A DNA stretch of 64,000 nt from JANNVK01 sp031414415 (GTDB taxonomy: Bacteria > Acidobacteriota > Blastocatellia > Pyrinomonadales > Pyrinomonadaceae), in the NCBI GenBank assembly GCA_031414415.1, contig JANNVK010000006.1, positions 19,882 through 83,881 on the forward strand, given 5' to 3'. The first letter of the stretch is position 1. Each line of letters starts with the position of its first letter. Under the pieces are notes generated by a model. The model searched no databases and was not told the DNA's origin. It was given only the letters and a program-made list of their open reading frames with translations. This document shows positions 8,497 through 16,517 of this stretch, piece after piece. A program made the position numbers and the translations under genes.

Positions 8497-9603
8497 TTAA
8501 TTCAAAAAACTAAATTCTTCTTTCGATTCCAGTAGTTCATTAACAATTGTTTGAAAAGATTGCGATTCGTTTCGCGTCGAAATCGAGCGTTGATGCAAAA
8601 ATTTCCAATCTTCTTGCGGAATTTTCTTAAATGCGTCAACAATTGTCGGATCAAACTGTGTGCCTGAGCAACGTTCGAGTTCGTTAATCGCCTCGGCATA
8701 ACTTCGCCCTTTACGATAAATTTTGTCGCTCACAATTGAGTCAAATGCATCAACAACCGCAAAAACTCTCGCTCCGAGACTGATATTTTCACCGCGAAGT
8801 CCATTTGGATAACCTGTTCCGTCCCAACATTCGTGGTGTTGCATTACAACTTCCGCCGCTGGTTCAAGAAAAGGAACATTTCGCAAAATCTTTTGTCCAT
8901 GAGTTGGATGCAACTTCATTTTTAACCATTCTTCATCGGTTAATTTTGCAGGTTTACGAAGAATTGAATCAGGAACGCCAATTTTTCCAATGTCGTGCAA
9001 AACTGCACCAAGCTCGAGATGATGAAGTTCTTTTTCGCTCAGACCAATTTCATGACCAAGCCGAAGCGAGAAAGTAACCACTCTTTCAGAATGTCCGAGT
9101 GTTTCATAATCGCGTGTTTCAAGTGCTTGAACGAGTGCTTTCAAAGTTAATTGATATGAAGTTTCGAATTCCTTTTTGGCATTGTCTAAATAAGATTCAC
9201 GCTCAGAAGTAATTTTCTCAAATTGATTCTGATAATAATATTTCTCGCTGACTGTTTGATAATACTTAAATCCGCGTTCAACCGCTGCTTCTATTTTGCT
9301 CAATTCAAATGGTTTAGCAATAACCTCGAAAATTCCTAATTGTGAGTTTTCTGCATAATCGCTTAATAAAATCACAACAGAATTTGGCGACAATAAATTA
9401 AATTCCGAAATAATTTCTGCACTATTTTTATCGCAAAAAATAATTGAATATTCATTTGTTTTAATTTTTTTAAGTGCAATTTCAGACGAATCGACCGCAT
9501 CGCAGACATATTTTAACCGCAAAAAATCAAAAAGAAATTTCTGCGTTGTTGGTTCTCCTACAATCAAGAGAATATTTTTTTGAAGGTTAATTAGTTCAAA
9601 CAT
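8497..9603 (-). CDS. Receiver-like / HD-GYP domain protein (putative c-di-GMP phosphodiesterase)
   Basis: 368 residues. The N-terminal 120 form a CheY-like receiver (NILLIVGEPTTQ start, candidate phospho-Asp in SIIFCDKNS, conserved Lys in EVIAKPFEL). A coiled-coil linker follows, then an HD-GYP domain with all hallmarks: LGHSERVV, HDIGKIGVPDSIL, HPTHGQKIL, HHECWDGTGYPNGL and DAFDSIVSDKIYRKG. HD-GYP enzymes hydrolyse cyclic di-GMP, so it probably ties an unknown histidine kinase to c-di-GMP levels. No kinase or diguanylate cyclase is adjacent. The receiver is weakly conserved and may have lost phosphorylation. Confidence 0.9.
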   Translation of the reverse strand: MFELINLQKNILLIVGEPTTQKFLFDFLRLKYVCDAVDSSEIALKKIKTNEYSIIFCDKNSAEIISEFNLLSPNSVVILLSDYAENSQLGIFEVIAKPFELSKIEAAVERGFKYYQTVSEKYYYQNQFEKITSERESYLDNAKKEFETSYQLTLKALVQALETRDYETLGHSERVVTFSLRLGHEIGLSEKELHHLELGAVLHDIGKIGVPDSILRKPAKLTDEEWLKMKLHPTHGQKILRNVPFLEPAAEVVMQHHECWDGTGYPNGLRGENISLGARVFAVVDAFDSIVSDKIYRKGRSYAEAINELERCSGTQFDPTIVDAFKKIPQEDWKFLHQRSISTRNESQSFQTIVNELLESKEEFSFLN

Positions 9604-10124
9604 GTCTGAAATTTAAGGGCTTTTTGGCGTGAAAAAAATTACGAATATGGTAACTTTTAGCTATTTAAGTCTATACGAATTAAACTAAATTATGCAATTA
9701 ATAATGTATCGCCGTTAACAATATACCGCTCTCAACCTGACGGTGGTCGTGCGAACATCCTGCTCGCAATTCTTATTTTATAGGAATTACTTCGGACTCG
9801 AGAAGCGTTGGCTGGAAGCACAACGCGACCGCCGACTTGAAGTCTGCGATACGAGGTATCGCTGTCATCCTGACGGCGGTCTTGTGAGCATCCTGCTCGC
9901 AAGTCGTTCTTAAAACCTCAAAGTTGATTCGGACTTGAGGGGCGTTGGCTAGAAGCACAACGCAACCGCCGACTGGAAGTCTGCGATACGAGGTATCGCT
10001 GTCATCCTGACGGCGGTCTTGTGAGCATCCTGCTCGCAACTCTTCTTTTCTAGAAGTAACTTCGGACTCGAGAAGCGTTGGCTGGGAGCACAACGCGACA
10101 TCCGCCACGATGGCAGCGTTACTG
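9604..10124. repeat. Gene-free stretch filled with interspersed repeat family A
   Basis: About 400 bp (9724-10124) consist of at least three alternating copies of the two family A blocks also seen at 1036-1231: CCTGACGGCGGTC...GAGCATCCTGCTCGC, and CGGACTCGAGAAGCGTTGG...GTCTGCGATACGAGG. Copies differ by a few substitutions, so they are not recent tandem duplicates. The first 120 bp are AT-rich and probably contain the HD-GYP gene promoter. ORFs read through here are repeat translations. Confidence 0.75.
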
Positions 10125-10502
10125 TTAATTCGCCGCGAGTTTCGCTGCCATTTCCAAACCCAAAATCTGCAAAGCATTTGCCGGACGTATCATTACTTCA
10201 AAATCGACAATTTTCCCATCCTCGCGAAACTCAATTAAATCGACTCCGCGAAGTGTTAAATCGCCGATTTTGGCTTCAAATTCGAGAGCCAGATTGTTTT
10301 CGTTTGTCATTTCGCGAACGTATCTAAAATCTTCGAAAATACTTGCCGCAGTTTCGAGAATTTTAATTGTCAACAACTTTCCTTCTTTCGGTTTCCAAAC
10401 AAATGGCGAATGAAATTTCACTTCATCTGCCAAAATCGACTGCAAAATCTCAGAATTTTGCGTTGCAACAAATTGATGCCAAAGTTTAATTGAGTTTTTC
10501 AT
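10125..10502 (-). CDS. SnoaL-like / NTF2-fold protein
   Basis: 125 residues with the NTF2-like layout: an N-terminal helix pair (LWHQFVATQNSEILQSILADEVKFHSP) then a curved sheet (GVDLIEFREDGKIVDFEVMIRP). Proteins of this family are small enzymes or ligand-binding proteins of very diverse use; nothing identifies a substrate here. The stop abuts repeat family A. A divergent gene starts within about 70 bp, so they share an intergenic promoter region. Confidence 0.75.
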   Translation of the reverse strand: MKNSIKLWHQFVATQNSEILQSILADEVKFHSPFVWKPKEGKLLTIKILETAASIFEDFRYVREMTNENNLALEFEAKIGDLTLRGVDLIEFREDGKIVDFEVMIRPANALQILGLEMAAKLAAN

Positions 10503-10573
10503 AATCGTAAGTTTAACAAATTTATTGTTGAGAATCTGTGTATATTTTACGTTTTGCGTTAAACTTTAATTCA

Positions 10574-12424
10574 ATGACTGAAATACCATCTCCGAAATTA
10601 ATTTCATCTTTGCGTGGCTATAATTTGCTTCCGGCAATTATTTTTATGCCAACTCGCAGGCGTTGCGATGAATCTGCATTAGAAGTTGCATTTGATAAAT
10701 CGCAGAAACAAAACATTGAAAAACGCGAGAAACGTGAAGAAATTTTTAGGGATTACATCGAAGCAAATCCGGAAATTCGCAATCATAAACATCGAAAAAT
10801 TCTTTTACACGCCGGAATTGCCGCACATCACGCCGGACATATGCCAGCCTGGAAATTGCTGATCGAAAAAATGATGTCGAAAGGACTTTTGGAAGCAATT
10901 TTCGCGACATCGACTGTCGCTGCCGGAGTTGATTTTCCCGCGAGAAGCGTTGTCATAAGTTTTGCGGACACACGTTCAAATGATGGTTGGCGAACTCTCA
11001 AAGCGAGCGAAATGCAGCAAATGACTGGTCGAGCTGGTCGTCGCGGCAAAGATCACGTCGGTTTTGTGATTCTCGCACCTTCGCAATTTCAAAATCCAAA
11101 AAAAATCTCTGAACTTCTAAAATCGCCACCTGATGCGTTGCAAAGTCAGTTTCGTGCGACTTACACAAGTTTGTTAAATCTGCTTGACGCTTACAAAAGC
11201 ATCTCGCAGGTTCGCGAAATTGCCGAAAAAAGTTTCGCTTTTCGCCATACGGCAAAAACTGTAGCTTCACTCGAAAAAGAAGCTGTAACTCGCAAAGCTC
11301 AAATTCTACAACGACTTGAAGGCAGCAAATTAACAATTGACGATGTTCGCGGTTTTGAAAGACTCACGAATATCAAAACACGTTTGCAAGATTCAACGCA
11401 GGAAAATCGGGCTGATGTGCGACACGGCTGGCTCAAACATAATGCAATTGTCGGTCGAATTGTTTCGCAAGGTCGAAGCGGGAGAAGATTTTTTATAATT
11501 TTGCAGGTTGTTGGCGACACAATTGTTGCGATGCGAGACGATGGCGAAGGTAAAAATTTTGATATTCATCGCATCAATGCAATCTACGAAAATATTTATC
11601 AACTAAAAGATAATGCAATCGCAAGGGCTTTTGATGAAATGTTTGATGAAAGAAATCCGCAAATTAGAGAAACCGTCGGGAAAGCAAAAATTGATCAAAA
11701 TAGTGAAGCAGTTGAACTTGTAAATGATGCAATCGAAAGACTTTTGCCGCCAAATTTGTCTGAGGACAAAATTAAATTGACATATCAAGTTTTGTGGGAA
11801 AACTGGAGCGATGCCGAATTTTTATACAAAACCGGACGCGATTTGGACACGCTTCGAAACGAAATTTGGATTCCATTTGAACAACGAACGAGCGTTTTAA
11901 ATCATTTCGGTTATCTTGATTTAACGACAGAAACCGTCACGGAATCTGGTAAATGGTTGGCAGATTTGCGAGTAGATCGTCCATTGCTTGTTGGCGAAAC
12001 TCTCAAAAGCGGATTATTTGAAAACCTGCAAGTTAAACAAGCGGTTGCACTTATGGCATCGCTCGCGTCTGATCCAGACCGAAGTTTTGGCGAGTTGCGA
12101 CTTTCAGAATCTTCAAACGAAGTTCTCACTGGTTTTGAGGAAATTGCTTATAGTGTAGAAAAAATTGAGATAAAAAACGGCGTTCCACCTGCACCAGAAA
12201 TTAATTATTCAGCTGCGGCGACAGCAGAATATTGGGCAAATGAAAATGTTACGTGGAGCGAACTTGTGACAAAAACTCGTGCGGAAGAAGGCGATTTGAT
12301 TCGTTTGCTATCAAGAACAGGCGAGGCTTTAAACCAAATTGCACATTTGAAAAAGTCGCAACCTGAAGCCGCTGATGTCGCCAAAAGAGCTGCGGACATT
12401 GTTTTACGCGAACCAATTCGCTAG
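10574..12424 (+). CDS. Ski2-like superfamily II helicase lacking the first RecA domain
   Basis: 616 residues from ATG 10574 (an earlier start at 10538 adds 12 unlikely residues). The protein begins where helicase domain 2 normally starts (ISSLRGYNLLPAIIFMPTRRRCD). It carries the later motifs: motif IV-like IIFMPTRRRCDE, a conserved HAGIAAHHAGHMP, motif V ATSTVAAGVDFPARSVV and motif VI QMTGRAGRRG. A winged-helix/ratchet-like region and a long C-terminal region as in DSHCT-type RNA helicases follow. No Walker A (GxGKT) or DExH box is present. The upstream DNA is an oppositely oriented gene, so the missing half is not simply frameshifted. It may work with a separate partner, or be a remnant. The 3' end lies in a 24-bp tandem repeat. 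Confidence 0.8.
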   Translation: MTEIPSPKLISSLRGYNLLPAIIFMPTRRRCDESALEVAFDKSQKQNIEKREKREEIFRDYIEANPEIRNHKHRKILLHAGIAAHHAGHMPAWKLLIEKMMSKGLLEAIFATSTVAAGVDFPARSVVISFADTRSNDGWRTLKASEMQQMTGRAGRRGKDHVGFVILAPSQFQNPKKISELLKSPPDALQSQFRATYTSLLNLLDAYKSISQVREIAEKSFAFRHTAKTVASLEKEAVTRKAQILQRLEGSKLTIDDVRGFERLTNIKTRLQDSTQENRADVRHGWLKHNAIVGRIVSQGRSGRRFFIILQVVGDTIVAMRDDGEGKNFDIHRINAIYENIYQLKDNAIARAFDEMFDERNPQIRETVGKAKIDQNSEAVELVNDAIERLLPPNLSEDKIKLTYQVLWENWSDAEFLYKTGRDLDTLRNEIWIPFEQRTSVLNHFGYLDLTTETVTESGKWLADLRVDRPLLVGETLKSGLFENLQVKQAVALMASLASDPDRSFGELRLSESSNEVLTGFEEIAYSVEKIEIKNGVPPAPEINYSAAATAEYWANENVTWSELVTKTRAEEGDLIRLLSRTGEALNQIAHLKKSQPEAADVAKRAADIVLREPIR

Positions 12425-12472
12425 GTTTTACGCAAACCAATTCGCTAGGTTTTACGCAAATCTACTCGCTAG
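12401..12472 (+). repeat. Three 24-bp tandem repeats spanning the helicase stop codon
   Basis: Units at 12401-12424, 12425-12448 and 12449-12472 share the pattern GTTTTACGC...TCGCTAG. The unit is a multiple of three and ends in TAG, so each copy would encode the same last seven residues plus stop. Only the first is translated. Confidence 0.9.
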
Positions 12473-12565
12473 ATATTTCGTAATTGTTAATCGCAGAGAG
12501 TTTTAGTTTCAACTTTCCGAACATTTTGTTATCATCGTGAAAAGGCTAAAAAGCCGTAAAAATAT

Positions 12566-13426
12566 ATGCAAGTATTAGTAGCAGATGAATTTGGTTTTTG
12601 TTTTGGAGTGGAAAGAGCAGTCGATATGGTTGAGGCTGCACTTGAAAACGGCGACGCTGTTCGCACACTTGGTCCGTTAATCCACAACACGCAAGAAATG
12701 GATCGACTTGTAACTCACGGCGTAAAAACGATTTCTGATCCAATTCAGATTCAAAGAAACCAAACCGCTGTGATTCGAGCACACGGAGTAACGCCAGAAG
12801 TTGAGCAATCTCTAAAAGATAACGCCGCAAAAGTTGTCGATGCAACTTGTCCATTTGTCACACGAGTGCAAAAACTTGCAGCTCGTGCAGCGGCAGAAAA
12901 TCGTCACGTCGTTATAGTCGGAAGTCCAGAACATCCTGAAATGATTGGAGTTAAAGGCTACGCACCCGAACACGCTTTTGTCATTAACGATGAATCTGAA
13001 GTTGCTGGTTTGCCACAACTTCGCCGACCTTTGGTTGTTTCGCAAACAACAATAAAACTCAAAACATTTCTTGACACAGCCGAGGCAATAAAATCAAAAA
13101 CTGATGACGAAATTCAGATTGTCAACACAATTTGTTCCGCGACACGCGACAGACAAGATGCGGCTCGTGCTTTGGCTGGTTACGTTGATGCATTTTATGT
13201 AATCGGCGGTCGTCATTCATCAAACAGCATTAAACTTTTGGGAGTTTGCAAAGAACAATGCGAAAAAAGTTTTCTGATTGAAACGCCTTCTGAAATAAAC
13301 GAAGTTGATTTGCAAAACATTGAAAAAGTTGGAGTTACGGCTGGTGCATCAACTCCAAAATGGTTAATCGACCAAGTTGTCGAGCGTTTGAAAGAATTTG
13401 GAAATCAAGAGTTGGCTCTCAAGTAA
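12566..13426 (+). CDS. ispH: 4-hydroxy-3-methylbut-2-enyl diphosphate reductase
   Basis: Last step of the MEP pathway: a [4Fe-4S] enzyme reducing HMBPP to IPP and DMAPP. The three cluster cysteines are visible in FGFCFGVERAV, VDATCPFVTRVQ and NTICSATRDRQ. Substrate-binding residues are in GPLIHN, RAHGV and GGRHSSNS. 286 residues, standard length. It starts with ATG at 12566 and ends just before a strong terminator, so it is probably monocistronic. Confidence 0.97.
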   Translation: MQVLVADEFGFCFGVERAVDMVEAALENGDAVRTLGPLIHNTQEMDRLVTHGVKTISDPIQIQRNQTAVIRAHGVTPEVEQSLKDNAAKVVDATCPFVTRVQKLAARAAAENRHVVIVGSPEHPEMIGVKGYAPEHAFVINDESEVAGLPQLRRPLVVSQTTIKLKTFLDTAEAIKSKTDDEIQIVNTICSATRDRQDAARALAGYVDAFYVIGGRHSSNSIKLLGVCKEQCEKSFLIETPSEINEVDLQNIEKVGVTAGASTPKWLIDQVVERLKEFGNQELALK

Positions 13427-13452
13427 AAACCTTATATTTTAATTTTACTTCC

Positions 13453-13487
13453 GGATGAAAAAGTTAAACTTTTTCATCCTTTTTTTG
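13453..13487 (+). terminator. Rho-independent terminator after ispH
   Basis: Arms GGATGAAAAAG (13453-13463) and CTTTTTCATCC (13469-13479) are perfect complements with a 5-nt loop, followed by a run of seven T. Confidence 0.92.
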
Positions 13488-13586
13488 TGCAAAAATTTTT
13501 AATTATTTCGTCTAGCAATTAAATAGAAAATATTTAAAAAACAATTTAAAATTTAATAATTTTTGATTCAAATAAAGGAGATAATT

Positions 13587-14888
13587 ATGCCAGTTACCTA
13601 TCAAAAAGCGACATCAGATTCACATTTAAAAGTTGTATTAGAACGACTTAGCGAACTTTTGGGGAAAACAGTTGTTGTCCATTCGGGCGATAGAAGTTAT
13701 GTTCCGCCAGGCGGAAGCACAAAAAGTTTGCATCTTGCAAAACGTGCCGTTGACTTACACGTTCCTGGAATTTCAGATGAATCAATATTAAATTCTATTA
13801 AGGCAAATATCGATAAACTTTTTGATAAATCTCAAGGTTATGAGCTAATTCGTCATGGTCAATATACCGCAACCGGTGGACCGCATATTCATATTGGACA
13901 CTTCGACGGAACTCACGCCGGAAATGTGATTTTGAAACTTGAAGGTTTAACTCCTGCAACGAAAGGCGTTTACAGTCCGCAAACACTTCCGATTGGTAAT
14001 GGAACGCCGCTCAAAACTTCGCCAACAACACCAAAAACCAGCGAAAATCTTTTTCAATCAGTTGGACAAACCGGTGTTAATAAAACTGCCGATGTAAAAA
14101 CAATTCAAGGTTTATTAAATTTATCTCAACAGAGATTAATTACGGCTGGCGTTAGTTTTGAGCGTTTTAAGGTGTTGAAAGAAGACGGAATTATCGGTAA
14201 TTTTACGATTACTGCAATCAAGATTTTCCAGCGTGATATTCTCGGATTTGTTCCGCCAGATGGACGAGTTGATGCTGGTGGAAAAACTCTGCGAACATTA
14301 AAAGCAATTTCAACTGGTGATTTTTCTTCGATAAAAACGAAAATAAATGACATAAAAACTTCGCCAGTTGGCGGAGCAACTGCAAGTTCTTCAAATGAAG
14401 CCTTGGCTGACGACAAAAGAATTAAAGCGTTTTTCGATGTTCTCGGTTTCACCGAAGGAACAGGAAATAACTACGGAAAAGTTGTCAACGGAACTGTTAT
14501 TTCAGCACCTTATAACCCTGAATTAGTTGGTCAAAGAAACGTTTCAATTACTGATTTCTCAAAACACCCAAATATTTTAGTAAGATTAAATGCTTCGCTT
14601 AAAAGCACAGCCGCCGGACGTTATCAGTTTCTTAACAGCACTTGGGGCGAACTCGGAATGTCTGACTTCTCAGCACGCTCACAAGATATTGCCGCAATTA
14701 AACTAATGAAACGCCGGAAAATGATTGAACCAATTTTAGCCGGAAATTTGCGACAAGCCGTCACAAACGGTGCTCCAGAATGGGCAAGTTTACCAACTGC
14801 CGCTGGTGGAAGCTATTACGGCGGACAACCCGCAAAATCTTATACCCAAATTTTGGATACTTACACTGAGGCTCTGAAAAAATATTAA
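13587..14888 (+). CDS. Multidomain peptidoglycan hydrolase: M15-like peptidase, PG-binding, lambda-R-like lysozyme
   Basis: 433 residues from ATG 13587, which follows AAAGGAG by 6 nt. Three modules: residues about 10-115, an M15-type zinc peptidase (SLHLAKRAVDLHV with His49 and Asp56; GGPHIHIGH with His100/102). Residues about 155-240, a peptidoglycan-binding-like domain (DVKTIQGLLN...EDGIIGNFTITAIKIFQ). Residues about 275-433, a domain matching phage lambda endolysin R (GH104 transglycosylase): catalytic Glu290 in LGFTEGTGN, then STAAGRYQFLNSTW, SQDIAAIKLM and EWASLPTAAGG. It would cleave both stems and glycans. There is no signal peptide, so export needs a special route (secretion machine, lysis). 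It is first in a four-gene operon; see the finding on effector-immunity layout. Confidence 0.88.
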   Translation: MPVTYQKATSDSHLKVVLERLSELLGKTVVVHSGDRSYVPPGGSTKSLHLAKRAVDLHVPGISDESILNSIKANIDKLFDKSQGYELIRHGQYTATGGPHIHIGHFDGTHAGNVILKLEGLTPATKGVYSPQTLPIGNGTPLKTSPTTPKTSENLFQSVGQTGVNKTADVKTIQGLLNLSQQRLITAGVSFERFKVLKEDGIIGNFTITAIKIFQRDILGFVPPDGRVDAGGKTLRTLKAISTGDFSSIKTKINDIKTSPVGGATASSSNEALADDKRIKAFFDVLGFTEGTGNNYGKVVNGTVISAPYNPELVGQRNVSITDFSKHPNILVRLNASLKSTAAGRYQFLNSTWGELGMSDFSARSQDIAAIKLMKRRKMIEPILAGNLRQAVTNGAPEWASLPTAAGGSYYGGQPAKSYTQILDTYTEALKKY

Positions 14889-14893
14889 AGTTA

Positions 14894-15412
14894 ATGTTAA
14901 ACGCTAAAAGAAAAATTTATCTAACTTCATTTTTGATAGCTATTTGTTTACTAACTAGCTGCCGATCTATTTACGAGTCGGGTTTTGTGCCTATTCCTAA
15001 TCAACCAATTTCCGGTCCAATTGAAATTGGAAATGTGTGGATAGATATTATTCCGCCAAAACCTCTAGTTTCATACAAAAGTACAGCGATTAAGTTTAGA
15101 GGTATTGATTATGACAGTGAAAAAATACCTCTAAATGATCCTGAACCTTTGATTTTCCTAAAAGATGGTCGCATAACAAAATTAGAAGTTATTTTGTATG
15201 ATGACAAAGGTGAGAGTTATGAATTGCGAATTGGAGGTTTAGGAAATGGTGTTAGTTTTTATAGAAAAGCAACATATGAAATTGTAAACGGGAAAAAAGA
15301 AATAAAATTGCACGCATTTCCTCACGACAGAACTTTTACAAAGTTACAGGTTCGTAGTCAATTGCCAATAAAATGCGAACTAATTGAATTAGTTCAATGG
15401 ACTGTTTATTAA
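14894..15412 (+). CDS. Small lipoprotein of unknown function, possible immunity protein
   Basis: 172 residues starting 5 bp after the hydrolase stop. The N terminus is a lipoprotein signal (LTSFLIAICLLTSCRS, lipobox LTSC, Cys23), so it is anchored in a membrane facing the periplasm. The mature part is predicted mostly beta with no known motif. Its placement directly behind a leaderless peptidoglycan hydrolase and its periplasmic destination fit an inhibitor protecting the cell from that hydrolase. That is inference; an unrelated envelope protein is equally possible on sequence alone. Confidence 0.7.
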   Translation: MLNAKRKIYLTSFLIAICLLTSCRSIYESGFVPIPNQPISGPIEIGNVWIDIIPPKPLVSYKSTAIKFRGIDYDSEKIPLNDPEPLIFLKDGRITKLEVILYDDKGESYELRIGGLGNGVSFYRKATYEIVNGKKEIKLHAFPHDRTFTKLQVRSQLPIKCELIELVQWTVY

Positions 15413-15426
15413 AGAGGTGAAAACTT

Positions 15427-16050
15427 ATGCCGACAAAAATTGATATTACACAACTTAGAAAAGCGGACATCATTGTTTCAACTACTGAATCAAAAACTTC
15501 TAAAGCTATCAGAAAAGGAATTGGCTCTGATTTTAGCCACGCAATTCTCTATCTTGGTAATCAAATGGTTATTGAAGCAATTGGCGATGGCGTAGAACGT
15601 CGTTCGTGGAATGATTGCAGACTTGATCCAGCGGGTGTAATGACTCTCGGAGTTGCACTTAGACGAAAAAATATGACTAATGCTGCCCGTCAAGCGGTTT
15701 GTGATGCGGCAATGAAATATGAAAATCTTCCTTACGATGTTACTGGAGCTTTAGGTTCGGGAATGTTTGGCGACCCAAGAGGCGGAGCAATTGGTGCAGC
15801 GATTGCCGCGGTCGGTTGTTCGATTCTTCCTGTTGGCTGTGTATTTGCGGTAGATGCTGCAAATAAAATCAGAGAAAATGCCAAAGATGAGAATGCCGAT
15901 AATGCCTTTTTCTGTTCAGAGCTAGTTTCGAGAGCATTTGATGCCGCTGGTTATGGAATTGTTGATGGGAAAGCTACTTGGCAAACTCCAAATGCAATTC
16001 GATTATCATCTTATTTAATTTATGTCGGGCATTTGATTGGTGGAAATTAA
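15427..16050 (+). CDS. YiiX/NlpC-P60-like permuted papain-fold cysteine hydrolase
   Basis: 207 residues without a signal peptide; AAAGAGGTG precedes the ATG. The permuted papain pattern is clear: RKADIIVSTT near the start, the His of FSHAILYLG (His38) with VIEAIGDGV after it, and the nucleophile in FFCSELVSRAF (Cys163). Such enzymes cut amide or ester bonds in peptidoglycan stems or lipids. Between the two active-site halves is a Gly/Ala-rich hydrophobic stretch (residues about 117-145, GGAIGAAIAAVG...) that might insert into a membrane. It is third in the operon with the multidomain hydrolase. Confidence 0.82.
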   Translation: MPTKIDITQLRKADIIVSTTESKTSKAIRKGIGSDFSHAILYLGNQMVIEAIGDGVERRSWNDCRLDPAGVMTLGVALRRKNMTNAARQAVCDAAMKYENLPYDVTGALGSGMFGDPRGGAIGAAIAAVGCSILPVGCVFAVDAANKIRENAKDENADNAFFCSELVSRAFDAAGYGIVDGKATWQTPNAIRLSSYLIYVGHLIGGN

Positions 16051-16060
16051 GGGAAAAACT

Positions 16061-16507
16061 ATGAAAATTACAAAAACTTTTATTATGCTGTTGGTATGTT
16101 GCAGTTTGTTTTTACTGCCTTTAATTAGTGTTCAAGCAAAACAAATTCGTTATCAATTTCGTTTTTTAACCCAAGGTGCGAGTGCGTTTGCTCCTGCGAA
16201 AAGCCGGAAAATTCAGCTTCGATTCAAAACGAATAAAAAATCTATCTTTAATGCAGTTACTGATAGCCAAGGAAATGCCACATTTCTTTCTTCGAGATGC
16301 AAAGAAGATGATCCAGCAGAGCTAATTTTTCGTTCAGATATGCCGGATAAAACTATGTTCCGCATGCCTGTTTCAATTTCTTGCGGAACGGAAGATTCTC
16401 TGGCAATAGCTTATAATTTCGGAATTTATTCGCTAACTTATGGCAAATTTCTTGTAAGTAATTATGATGATCTTGATGGTCCTTGCTATGACTGCAAATC
16501 AGAATAA
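16061..16507 (+). CDS. Small secreted cysteine-containing protein, possible immunity protein
   Basis: 148 residues from ATG 16061, 10 bp after the papain-fold gene, with AAGGGA at its upstream edge. The signal peptide is clear (MKITKTFIMLLVCCSLFLLPLISVQA). The mature part is beta-rich with four cysteines (SSRCKE, SISCGTE and CYDC near the C terminus) that could form two disulfides. No known family recognised. It is last in the operon; its exported nature again mirrors an immunity protein for the preceding leaderless hydrolase. Function unproven. Confidence 0.68.
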   Translation: MKITKTFIMLLVCCSLFLLPLISVQAKQIRYQFRFLTQGASAFAPAKSRKIQLRFKTNKKSIFNAVTDSQGNATFLSSRCKEDDPAELIFRSDMPDKTMFRMPVSISCGTEDSLAIAYNFGIYSLTYGKFLVSNYDDLDGPCYDCKSE

Positions 16508-16517
16508 TTTTATTGAT

